A stretch of DNA of 64,000 bases, from the NCBI RefSeq assembly GCF_018137965.1, contig NZ_CP073100.1, positions 4,475,754-4,539,753 of the forward strand, read 5' to 3'. Below, piece by piece: positions 7,462 through 15,251 of the stretch (positions within the stretch are counted from its first letter, which is position 1; each line of letters starts with the position of its first letter). A program made the translations under genes and the position numbers. Source of the DNA: Luteolibacter ambystomatis. Its GTDB lineage: Bacteria; Verrucomicrobiota; Verrucomicrobiia; Verrucomicrobiales; Akkermansiaceae. The notes below the pieces were generated by a model that had not been told where the DNA came from, ran no database searches, and was given only the letters and a program-made list of their open reading frames with translations.

Positions 7462-10344
7462 TCAGCGGGTCAGGGCGGAGTCCAGGTTGAACATGGTATT
7501 GGCGACGAGCACGAGGGCGGCTTCGTCAGGGGTCGGCGCGAGTTTCACCGAATCCGCGGCGTTCTTTTCGAGCTCGGTCTTCGCATCCGCGTGGAGCGCG
7601 GCCAGCGTTTGGAGGATGTCCTTTGAAGCCTCTTCATTGGTGAGGAGCTTGTAACCCGCCGTGAGCTGGGTATTGAGATCGCCACCGGCGGCAGCCATCC
7701 GTTTCGCGAACGATTGCGCCAGCTCCATGAAGGCCGGGTCGTTGAGGGTGACCAAGGCCTGGAGAGGAGTATTGGTCGGGATGCGGCGGGCGGTGCAAAC
7801 ATCGCGCGTGGGCGCATCGAAGGTGAGGAAGGCAGGGTACCCGCTGGTGCGCTTCTGATATGTATAGACGGCACGGCGATAGCGGTCCTCACCGGTGGAG
7901 GTCGCCCACTTTGCGCCGCTGTAAACGGAATTCCAGATACCATCCGGCTGCGGCGGGTAAACCGGCGGGCCGAATTGCTTCTTCGAAAGCAGCCCGGAAA
8001 CGACGAGCGCCTGATCGCGCACCATCTCCGCGGTAAGACGCTGGCGGGGACCACGGGCGATGAAACGGTTGCGCGGATCCTTCGCCAGCAATGCCGGCGT
8101 GGCCTTGTCCGATTGACGGTAGGCAGCGGACAGGACGATCTCGCGAAGGAACGGTTTGATGTGCCACTTGTGATCCTTGGCAAGGCGCAGCGAGAGATGA
8201 TCGAGCAGCGGTTGGTTGGTTGGCAGCAATCCGGAGGAACCGAAGTCCTCCAGCGTCTCGACGATGCCGATGCCGAAGAGCTCCGCCCACAGGCGGTTGG
8301 CCAGCACGCGGTCGGTCAGCGGGTTGCTGTCGCCCGTGATCCAGTTCGCCAGATCGAGTCGGCTCATGTTCGCGTTCTTCGCGGGCGGGCGCATGATCAC
8401 CGGCAGACCGGCATTGACCGGAGTGGACTTGGTCATGCGGTTGCCGCGGTCGAAGACGCGGGTATCGCGGCGCGCGGCGGAGTCCCGCTCTTCCATCACC
8501 GGAATCATCGTGCCGGGGATGGCATTGTATTGTCCCTGGAGCTGCGCGTGCTTCTGCCACGCCTGGGCGCGCTCCGGAGACATCACGAAAGTGGAAAGGC
8601 GATCGTCCGGCGAAATGGAGAGCTTGAACTTCCGCATCACGCAGGGCTGCGTCTCATTGCAGGTCACACCGTGCTTGAGACGGATTTCGAATTTCGCCCC
8701 CGGGTCCACATTCTCCACCACCTCCGGCACGAAGAACGCATGCCGGGGACCCCGCAATGCCGGGTAATCCCCGAATCCGCCGCCGCTGCCACTCTGCACG
8801 GCGATGTTCGGCTCGAAGGGACCGGCGAGGAAATCGCTGACGACTTCCTTGAGCTTCATCGGCTGCTTCGTGCCATCGGGCAGGATGCGGTCGATTTCCA
8901 GCTTGGTCACCACCGCGCCGAGTTCGCTCCACTTCGCGGGGTCGTCGCTCACGGGCAGAATGTCCAATCGCAGGATGCCCAGCCGCACCGCGGGAGCGGT
9001 GACGGTGAAAACCGTGCTCGCTGGATTGGTGCCGGTCGCCACAAAGCTGCCGTCCGGCCGTTGCTCGATCTTGCCGCTGGCGGCGGAGGCTTTCACTGTC
9101 TCCGCCTTCACCGGAGTCCAGCCGCCGGCTTGTTTCGCCAAGCTGAGGGCCACGTCGTTGATGGCCTCACGATCCTTGCGGATTTCCTTTTCGAGGCGCA
9201 CGGCCTCTCCCTGCTTCGCGGGATCCTTTGCCGCCTTGGTTTTGGGGAACTCGTTGTTGAGGTCGACGTCCTCCGTGTTGTCGAAGAACGCCATGAAACG
9301 GTAGTAGTCGTCGTGCGGGAATGGGTCGTAGGGATGGCCGTGACACTGCACGCAGGCGAAGGTCGTGCCCTGCCATACGGTCCACGTCGTGTTAATGCGG
9401 TCCATCACCGCGGCGACCCGGTACTCCTCGTCATCAGAGCCGCCTTCGGTATTGCACATCGTGTTGCGCTGAAAGGCAGAGGCGATGAGATCGCCCGGAG
9501 CGGGATTGGGCAGCAGGTCGCCCGCAAGCTGGCGCTTGGTGAACTCGTCGAAAGAAAGATCGGCGTTGAAGGCTTGGATCACCCAGTCACGGAACGGCCA
9601 GATCTCGCGGCCCGGGTCTTTTTCAAAGCCCATCGTGTCCGAATAGCGGGCCAGATCGAGCCACATCGTGGCCCAGCGTTCTCCGAACTGCGGTGAAGCC
9701 AGCAGGCGGTCCACCACCGCGGCCATCGCGCTTTCCTTGTCGGCAGCGGCGGCTTTTTCGAATGCGTCGAGTTCCTCCGGCGACGGCGGCAGGCCGATGA
9801 GGTCGAGCGTCACGCGGCGCAGCCATTCGGCGGATGTCGCCTCCTTGGAAGGTGCGAGTCCTTCCGCCTCCATCTTGGCGAGGATCAGGCGGTCGGCCTT
9901 GGTTTTCGCCCAGCCCGCTTGCTTCACCTGCGGATCGGCGGGTTCGGCGGCGGGGATGAATGACCAGTGGTCCTCCCACTTCGCGCCCTGGCGGACCCAT
10001 TCAGTCAGCTTCGCGATCTCGTCCGCAGGCAGCTTCTCGCCGTGCTCGCCCTTCTTGGGCTTCGGCATGATCTCGTCGTTGTCGTCGCTGTTGATGCGAT
10101 GGACCAGCTCGGACAACTCCGGCTTGCCGGGAACGATGGCCGGCTTGCCGGATTCGCCCTTGCCCAGCGCCTTCTCGCGATAGACCAGAGAAATGCCACC
10201 CCCTTCCTTGATGCCACCGTGACAGGTGATGCAACTGCGGATGAAAATCGGCCGGATGTCGCGGTTGAACGAGATTTCCTCCGCAGCCCGCATGGGCACG
10301 GTCATGGAGAGCGAGGTGAGCAATAGAGAGCGGACGATCTTCAT
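7462..10344 (-). CDS. PSCyt1/DUF1549/DUF1553 planctomycete-type cytochrome protein
   Basis: A 960-residue exported protein. A signal peptide (residues 1-20) precedes a PSCyt1 c-type haem domain with Cys38-Ile-Thr-Cys41-His. The DUF1549 domain follows (GWAKTKADRLILAKMEAEGLAPS onward) and contains a second CxxCH, Cys331-Val-Gln-Cys334-His, inside FACVQCHGHPYDP. The C-terminal DUF1553 domain contains LANRLWAELFGIGIVETLEDFG and the CTARRIPTNTPLQALVTLND block. The family is tied to DUF1501 partners and to carbohydrate or sulfated-glycan breakdown, but the reaction is unknown. I start at ATG 10344; a TTG at 10347 would add one residue. It is divergent from an AraC regulator, with paired direct repeats in the gap. 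Confidence 0.9.
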   Translation of the reverse strand: MKIVRSLLLTSLSMTVPMRAAEEISFNRDIRPIFIRSCITCHGGIKEGGGISLVYREKALGKGESGKPAIVPGKPELSELVHRINSDDNDEIMPKPKKGEHGEKLPADEIAKLTEWVRQGAKWEDHWSFIPAAEPADPQVKQAGWAKTKADRLILAKMEAEGLAPSKEATSAEWLRRVTLDLIGLPPSPEELDAFEKAAAADKESAMAAVVDRLLASPQFGERWATMWLDLARYSDTMGFEKDPGREIWPFRDWVIQAFNADLSFDEFTKRQLAGDLLPNPAPGDLIASAFQRNTMCNTEGGSDDEEYRVAAVMDRINTTWTVWQGTTFACVQCHGHPYDPFPHDDYYRFMAFFDNTEDVDLNNEFPKTKAAKDPAKQGEAVRLEKEIRKDREAINDVALSLAKQAGGWTPVKAETVKASAASGKIEQRPDGSFVATGTNPASTVFTVTAPAVRLGILRLDILPVSDDPAKWSELGAVVTKLEIDRILPDGTKQPMKLKEVVSDFLAGPFEPNIAVQSGSGGGFGDYPALRGPRHAFFVPEVVENVDPGAKFEIRLKHGVTCNETQPCVMRKFKLSISPDDRLSTFVMSPERAQAWQKHAQLQGQYNAIPGTMIPVMEERDSAARRDTRVFDRGNRMTKSTPVNAGLPVIMRPPAKNANMSRLDLANWITGDSNPLTDRVLANRLWAELFGIGIVETLEDFGSSGLLPTNQPLLDHLSLRLAKDHKWHIKPFLREIVLSAAYRQSDKATPALLAKDPRNRFIARGPRQRLTAEMVRDQALVVSGLLSKKQFGPPVYPPQPDGIWNSVYSGAKWATSTGEDRYRRAVYTYQKRTSGYPAFLTFDAPTRDVCTARRIPTNTPLQALVTLNDPAFMELAQSFAKRMAAAGGDLNTQLTAGYKLLTNEEASKDILQTLAALHADAKTELEKNAADSVKLAPTPDEAALVLVANTMFNLDSALTR

Positions 10345-10393
10345 CAACGTGACGATGATACGACGGGCCGTCCGGGAATTCTTCTGCGATCAT

Positions 10394-10422
10394 TTGCACA
10401 ATCCGGTTCCAAGTTGCACAAT
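10394..10422. promoter_or_regulatory. Direct-repeat operator between PSCyt1 operon and araC-type gene
   Basis: TTGCACAAT occurs at 10394-10402 and again at 10414-10422, 20 bp apart (two helical turns) in the same orientation. That is the usual layout for an AraC-family dimer. It lies in the 107-bp gap between the divergent genes, so it may control both; this is inferred. Confidence 0.55.
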
Positions 10423-10451
10423 TTGGTGAAACTTGACGTAGATTGAGGGTC

Positions 10452-11297
10452 ATGGCGCAGCATTCTTGGAAAGTTTGGCAACAGCAGCTCCGGTCTCCAC
10501 TCGGCAATCTGGTGGAAATCGGGGAGGTGCGCCACTCGCGCAGCGGGATGCCCCGCTACCGGTATCTCGAACGCTACGCCCTGGTGGTCATCACACGTGG
10601 AGAGGGCACCTATGAGGACGAGCGCGGCTTCAGCCGCAGTCTTTGCGTCGGAGATTGGATCCTCGTGCTGCCGGAACTGGGACACAGCTACAAGCCGTGG
10701 GAGGTCGGCGGATGGGATGAAATCTATGTGATGTTCGATGGCCCCGTGTTCGATGCGTGGCGGGCCAACGGCTTGCTCGCACCGGAACATGTGACCGGCA
10801 GCCTGAGCAATCTGGAGCAGTGGGTCGCGGACTTTCACCGCGGCATTGTCGAGTCCTCCGCCAGTAATCTCGAAAAGATCTGCGTGTTCCAGAGCCTGCT
10901 CGCCCGGGCGCTGGACGGGACGATTGATCTCGCGATCGGGAAGGACGGCGGTCCTTCATGGTTCGGAGACGCCTGCCGGATGTTGGGGCAACCCGGTGCG
11001 GACGGCCGCGAGGTGGCCGCGGCCCTAGGCCTGAACTACGAGACTTTCCGTAGAAACTTCCAGAAGCATGCCGGCCAGTCACCCCACCGCTACCACCTGC
11101 GGCAGCTCGTCAACTCCGCCGCCCGCATGCTCGATACCACCGACCTGAAGGCCGCCGAGATCGCGCGCACGCTGGGCTTTTGTGACGAGGCGTATTTCTC
11201 GCGAACCTTCAAGAAACTCACCGGCCGCTCGCCGCGCACCTACCGCCAGACCCGCGGAGGCCCGCAGGAAGGCCTGCCACCGCTCCGGACCACCTGA
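10452..11297 (+). CDS. AraC-family transcriptional regulator
   Basis: A 281-residue DNA-binding regulator. The N-terminal half (to about residue 90) is an AraC-type cupin sensor (YALVVITRGEGTYEDE, GDWILVLPELGHSY). The last 100 residues hold two helix-turn-helix motifs: GREVAAALGLNYETFRRNFQ and KAAEIARTLGFCDEAYFSRTFKKLTGRSP. I choose ATG 10452 over the in-frame TTG at 10443. It is divergent from the PSCyt1/DUF1501 operon, and the shared intergenic region has two direct repeats, so that operon is its likeliest target. The inducer is unknown, perhaps a sugar. Its stop is one base from the end of the convergent trmD gene. Confidence 0.88.
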   Translation: MAQHSWKVWQQQLRSPLGNLVEIGEVRHSRSGMPRYRYLERYALVVITRGEGTYEDERGFSRSLCVGDWILVLPELGHSYKPWEVGGWDEIYVMFDGPVFDAWRANGLLAPEHVTGSLSNLEQWVADFHRGIVESSASNLEKICVFQSLLARALDGTIDLAIGKDGGPSWFGDACRMLGQPGADGREVAAALGLNYETFRRNFQKHAGQSPHRYHLRQLVNSAARMLDTTDLKAAEIARTLGFCDEAYFSRTFKKLTGRSPRTYRQTRGGPQEGLPPLRTT

Positions 11298-11298
11298 T

Positions 11299-11976
11299 TC
11301 AACCGGGTCCGAGCAGATCGGGGCGGTTCTGACGCGTCCGTTCCATGGCCTTTTCCCGCTTCCATTCGGCGATTTTGCCGTGATGTCCGGAATACAGGAT
11401 GTCCGGTACTTTCATGCCGCGGAAATCAATGGGCTTCGTATAAGCGGGAGCCTCCAGGAGATTGGGATCGGAAAACGATTCCTCCTGGTGCGAGCGCTCG
11501 TCGCCCAGCGCGCCGGGCAGCAACCGCACGATCGCATCCGTGACCACCGCCGCGGCGATCGCGCCATTGGTCAACACGTAGTCACCGATGGAAAGCTCCA
11601 GATCGACGAGCTCCTCGATCACGCGGTGATCCACGCCTTCGTAGTGGCCGCAGAGCAGGATGAGATGCGTTTCTTCCGAGAGTTCGCGGGCGATGGCCTG
11701 CTTGAAGACCTTCCCCTGCGGCGTCATCAGGATCACCTTCGCTTCCGGCGTCCGGAGTTCCTCGATGGCGGCGAAGATCGGACCCGGCATCAGCAGCATG
11801 CCTTGGCCGCCACCCGCGAGGTAGTCATCCGTCTTGCGATGCTTGCCCGTGGCCCAATCGCGGAGGTTGTGCGCCACGATCTCCACGATTCCCGCCTCGC
11901 GGGCACGGCGGAGGATGCTCTCGCTCAGAGGAGCGAGCGCGATCTCGGGGAAGAGGGTGAGGATGTCGATGCGCAA
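11299..11976 (-). CDS. trmD: tRNA (guanine(37)-N1)-methyltransferase
   Basis: A SPOUT-class methyltransferase that makes m1G37 in tRNAs, using SAM to prevent +1 frameshifting. It is 225 residues, slightly short for the family. It begins MRIDILTLFPE and has the trefoil-knot region LLCGHYEGVDHRVIEELVDLELSIGDYVLTNGAIAA. Also present are RLLPGALGDERSHQEESF and the C-terminal GHHGKIAEWKREKA linking helix. The usual GGG cap is here as AGGGQGMLLMPGP. The usual ribosomal neighbours (rpsP, rimM, rplS) are absent. Confidence 0.95.
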   Translation of the reverse strand: MRIDILTLFPEIALAPLSESILRRAREAGIVEIVAHNLRDWATGKHRKTDDYLAGGGQGMLLMPGPIFAAIEELRTPEAKVILMTPQGKVFKQAIARELSEETHLILLCGHYEGVDHRVIEELVDLELSIGDYVLTNGAIAAAVVTDAIVRLLPGALGDERSHQEESFSDPNLLEAPAYTKPIDFRGMKVPDILYSGHHGKIAEWKREKAMERTRQNRPDLLGPG

Positions 11977-12052
11977 CGCGGCGAGAGTTGAGATTCAAGA
12001 ATCCCGAATCCAGAAAGAAAGCGTGGGGGCAGCTTCCAAGGGTGTTTATGGT

Positions 12053-13258
12053 TCACCCTCTCGCCATCAGGATCAAGGCGATGACGCACAACACGATCAA
12101 CACCACCAGCGCGACCTTCCAGGGACTGATCGGGAACTTCGCGGCGGTGGTGCCGGTGACGCCGTTGACCACGCCCTGCCAGGTCTTGCCGCGGTACTGG
12201 TAGGCCAGCAGCCATACCGGTGCGAGGATGTGCTTGAAGGTCTTGCCCGAGAATTCCGGGTAGATCTGGAGGTTCCGGTAGGTATCCCCCGGTACTTCCC
12301 CCGCACACATTTGCTGGAGCATCCCTTGCATCGTACCGAAGCCACGGCGTGCGGCCTCCGGCAGCGGGACCTGATACTGCTCCACCTGCCAGCCGGAGAC
12401 ATACATTGTCTCGTAGGGTACGAGATCCTTGGTGGGAAAGGGCTCGATTTTCCGCAGCAGGTCGCCATTGAGCCCGGCCGAGCCGGAGATCACCACGTCA
12501 TCGAAGAACGTCGAGACATGGCCGCTGGCGGGTGTCCACCGTACGCGCCGTTCCTGGCGGGTGATGGTGCGACCCTCCGAATCCCGGTCCTGCACCGTGA
12601 CATAGTAGTAGGTGCCGCTGTCCGCGGTCCACGGGCATTCGGCATTCGAGTCGAAGGTCCAGTAAGGGAGGTAAACACGGTTGATGCGGTCCACCAGATT
12701 GCGGCGCTTGAGGTCGCCCGGTGCGAACCACTTCGACGCGAGATAGTTCTTCAGCGAATGATACGCCTGCTCCTTCGAGATCTGCGCGGGCAGGACGGAC
12801 TCCGGTTTGACCGGCGCGGAAATGTCGTTGTAGTCGAGCAGCTCGGGAGAGCCGCAGAAATCGCAATGCTGGGCGACCGTCTCGCCGCTGCGCACGAGCA
12901 CGGCGTGGCAGTTGTTGCACTGCACGCGGCGGCTGGCGGTATCCACCCGGCCCGCGTCCTGGCCGAGCTCGGCGAGCGTTTGATCGAGATCATGTTCGAC
13001 CACCGCGCCGAGATCCGGCGGCGGTCCGACGCGCTCGAATATATTCCCGCAATAGGGGCAGACGAGCTGCTTTTTGGCCGGATCCCACTCGCCTTTGCCA
13101 CCGCATTCCGGGCAGGCATGGCGGTCGAGCGAACGCACTTCCGCCGCCGACCCCGACCGGCCTGGCAAGGGCGGCGGGATCGTTTTCTTCGGAACCTCGA
13201 TGGGAGTGCCGGTGGCCGGCCCGTCCATCACCGGCGGGTCACTGGGCGAGGAAGGCAT
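12053..13258 (-). CDS. Zinc-ribbon protein with C-terminal membrane anchor
   Basis: 401 residues. A proline-rich start is followed by CPECGGKGEWDPAKKQLVCPYC (near residues 49-70) and a second pair, CNNCHAVLVRSGETVAQHCDFC (near 113-134), so two zinc ribbons. The middle (residues 150-330) is a soluble domain seen in proteins loosely annotated as PriA-like zinc-ribbon proteins; it has no helicase motifs. A single hydrophobic segment (VALVVLIVLCVIALILMA) ends the protein. Its start overlaps the upstream SPFH gene by 20 bp, so the two are translated together. A role in membrane quality control with the SPFH protein is a guess. Confidence 0.7.
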   Translation of the reverse strand: MPSSPSDPPVMDGPATGTPIEVPKKTIPPPLPGRSGSAAEVRSLDRHACPECGGKGEWDPAKKQLVCPYCGNIFERVGPPPDLGAVVEHDLDQTLAELGQDAGRVDTASRRVQCNNCHAVLVRSGETVAQHCDFCGSPELLDYNDISAPVKPESVLPAQISKEQAYHSLKNYLASKWFAPGDLKRRNLVDRINRVYLPYWTFDSNAECPWTADSGTYYYVTVQDRDSEGRTITRQERRVRWTPASGHVSTFFDDVVISGSAGLNGDLLRKIEPFPTKDLVPYETMYVSGWQVEQYQVPLPEAARRGFGTMQGMLQQMCAGEVPGDTYRNLQIYPEFSGKTFKHILAPVWLLAYQYRGKTWQGVVNGVTGTTAAKFPISPWKVALVVLIVLCVIALILMARG

Positions 13259-14318
13259 CGAGCGAGGCCCGCGTCACGCGGTAGCTGGAGCCGATCTTCT
13301 TGGCGGGCAGTTTGCCGGAGTTGATCTCTTCCATCACGTCCGCCTCGCTGACCCCGAGCATCTGGGCGATGGTTGGCGGATCGAGAAGATCCAAGGCTGG
13401 AGCCGGAGCGGCCGCGGCGATGGCGGGAGCTGCGCCCGGCAGGGGCGGCGGGGCGCCACCGCCGGTCATGCCGCTCTGCTGCATGAGCTCCTTCGCCACG
13501 GCGAAACCGACGGCCAGTTCGGACGCGGTGCCGGCGGCGCCACCGCCACCACCCGCGGCCATGCCCTGGCCCATCTGGTACTTCACGTAGTCGTTGAGAT
13601 TGCCGATCGCGGACATGGCGGAGCGCTTGTCGATCGCCTCCTCCACCTCCGGTGGCACGGACACGTTCTCGACAATGAAGCTGCCGATCTCGATGCCGTA
13701 CTTCGCGGACATGACCGGATTGATCAGCGGCAGCAGCGCGTCGCCGAGATCCATATAGCGCGTCGCCACGTCGAACACCGGCACATGGGCGCTGGCGAGT
13801 GCGTCCGAGAACACGCTGACGATGCGGGAGCGCATCGCATCCGCGAACTCATCGACGCGGAAATCCTGATCCGAACCGGCGACCTCCTTGAGGAAGGTCT
13901 GCACGTTCGTCACCTTGAAATCATAGGTTCCGTAAGCGCGGGCGCGGACGATGCCGAGATCCTGGTCGCGCAGCATGATCGGGTTCGCCGTGCCCCACTT
14001 GTTGCCGGTGAAAAGGCGGGTGTTGACGAAATAGACGTCCGCCTTGAACGGGCTCTGGAAGCCGTACTTCCACCCTTTGATGCGGGTCAGCACCGGGATG
14101 TTCTCGGTGGCCAGCGTGTGCTTGCCGGGGCCGAAAGTGTCGCCGAATTGGCCGAGGTAGAGGAACTGCGCGGTTTGGCTCTCGCGGACGATGAGCTGCG
14201 CGCCGTTCTTGATCGCCTTGTCATCGTCCGGAAAACGCCAAGCGATCGTGTCACGGCTGTCGTCCTGCCACTCGATGATTTCGAGCAGTTCGCCTTTGAT
14301 AAAGTCCATCAATCCCAT
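13239..14318 (-). CDS. SPFH-domain protein (YdjI-like) with C-terminal excisionase-type helix-turn-helix
   Basis: 359 residues. Residues 1-260 are a YdjI/virion-core-like SPFH (band 7) domain: MGLMDFIKGELLEIIEWQDDS start, NGAQLIVRESQTAQFLYLGQ and FGPGKHTLATENIPVL. A Gly/Ala/Pro-rich linker (about 255-310) leads to a compact MerR/excisionase-like fold at 312-359 (PPTIAQMLGVSEADVMEEI then a K(I)GSSYRVTRASLDAFL wing). SPFH proteins form membrane-associated oligomers. The C-terminal domain could bind DNA or a protein. It is upstream of and overlaps the zinc-ribbon gene. Confidence 0.8.
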   Translation of the reverse strand: MGLMDFIKGELLEIIEWQDDSRDTIAWRFPDDDKAIKNGAQLIVRESQTAQFLYLGQFGDTFGPGKHTLATENIPVLTRIKGWKYGFQSPFKADVYFVNTRLFTGNKWGTANPIMLRDQDLGIVRARAYGTYDFKVTNVQTFLKEVAGSDQDFRVDEFADAMRSRIVSVFSDALASAHVPVFDVATRYMDLGDALLPLINPVMSAKYGIEIGSFIVENVSVPPEVEEAIDKRSAMSAIGNLNDYVKYQMGQGMAAGGGGGAAGTASELAVGFAVAKELMQQSGMTGGGAPPPLPGAAPAIAAAAPAPALDLLDPPTIAQMLGVSEADVMEEINSGKLPAKKIGSSYRVTRASLDAFLAQ

Positions 14319-14434
14319 GGTCGTGGTGGTTCGAGTTCGCCTGACAGATTGGTGGTCCGACCGTCTCCATTCAATCGGAATCGTGTGAGGATTTTAGAAC
14401 CGGGGAAGGTTCTGGAAACCTCCGCTTGCCGCCC

Positions 14435-14462
14435 ATGAAGTGTCACTTTAGTATCACTTCAT
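14435..14462. promoter_or_regulatory. Inverted-repeat operator at the toxin-antitoxin start
   Basis: ATGAAGTG at 14435-14442 and CACTTCAT at 14455-14462 form a perfect 8-bp inverted repeat whose right arm includes the antitoxin start codon. TCACTT is also repeated directly at 14443 and 14454. Phd-type antitoxins repress their own promoters from such sites; that role is inferred. Confidence 0.6.
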
Positions 14463-14718
14463 GAAGACTGAGCTGGCCACCACACTCAAACGTGAGACCA
14501 ACCGGATTCTGACCGAGCTCGCGGACGCACGCGATCCGGTCCTCATCACCCAGCACGGTCTTCCGGCCGCTTATCTCGTGGACGTCGGGACATTCGAAGC
14601 CATCCAGCAAAAGCTGGAGGTTCTTGAGATCATCGCCCGGGGCGAAAAAGCGGTCGATGAGGGGCGTGTGGTCACTCACAAGGCTGCCGAACAACGGATG
14701 GCGCGATGGCTGAAGTGA
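14461..14718 (+). CDS. Phd/YefM-family antitoxin
   Basis: An 85-residue antitoxin that should neutralise the ParE-type toxin encoded directly downstream and repress the operon. The N-terminal half shows the Phd/YefM fold (LKRETNRILTELADARDPVLITQHGLPAAYLVDVGTFE). The charged C-terminal half is the likely toxin-wrapping tail. The ATG at 14461 overlaps the inverted-repeat operator. The stop codon overlaps the toxin start by 13 bp, the normal order for type II modules. Confidence 0.88.
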   Translation: MKTELATTLKRETNRILTELADARDPVLITQHGLPAAYLVDVGTFEAIQQKLEVLEIIARGEKAVDEGRVVTHKAAEQRMARWLK

Positions 14719-15017
14719 TCTGGACGGAGCCCGCCTTGGCGGATCTCGACGCCATTGCCGAATACATCGCCCTCGACAAGCTGGATGCCGCCCGGCGCTT
14801 CGTGAAACGCGTTTTCAAGCGTGTCGAGCAACTGGCTTCGTTTCCGGAAGCGGGCTCGTTCATTCCTGAAATGCGGCCCCTCAAAGTCCATCGTCAGGTG
14901 GTGGTCGCGCCTTGCCGGATTTTCTACCGTTTTGATACAAGTGCAGACATCGTCCGGATTGTTGGAGTGATGCGGGGTGAGCGGCTCTTTCGCCCGGAGA
15001 ATCTGGACAGGGATTGA
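14706..15017 (+). CDS. ParE/RelE-superfamily toxin
   Basis: A 103-residue toxin of the ParE/RelE fold, acting on gyrase (ParE) or on ribosome-bound mRNA (RelE). The start VIWTEPALADLDAIAEYIA and the tail FYRFDTSADIVRIVGVMRGERLF are typical of ParE-like members. No residue clearly decides between the two targets. It is translationally coupled to the Phd-type antitoxin. It appears intact, so the module may be active. Confidence 0.88.
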   Translation: MAEVIWTEPALADLDAIAEYIALDKLDAARRFVKRVFKRVEQLASFPEAGSFIPEMRPLKVHRQVVVAPCRIFYRFDTSADIVRIVGVMRGERLFRPENLDRD

Positions 15018-15251
15018 GTTGCGTTCCCAGAGGGCGGCTCAATCGCTAGGAGTATAAGGCATGGAGTCAAATGTGATAATCCTGCTAAACATGGTAATTT
15101 ATTATTGACCGGTTAATTCCCACAAATTAATCGACATTCATCAGCGCGTCTTTGGGACCCGGCGAAGTGGACTTCGGAGCGCAGTCATCCGCAGGCAGGC
15201 GAAGCCTCCGTGGAACAGCCTGCCGATTGTCACCTCATCTGAATCCCAAAC
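15018..15251 (+). promoter_or_regulatory. AT-rich promoter region of the sulfatase gene
   Basis: A 234-bp gap. Around 15090-15135 the sequence turns AT-rich and contains TTGACC (15105-15110), a 17-bp spacer, then TAATCG, a weak sigma-70-like pair. TTAATT and AATTAA (15113-15130) form a small inverted repeat over the spacer. The part at 15150-15230, next to the sulfatase, resembles a dispersed repeat I cannot confirm. Confidence 0.4.

Noticed and set aside
7714..9696. A 660-codon plus-strand frame inside the PSCyt1 gene
   Set aside because: Antisense to a well-supported gene, no family features.
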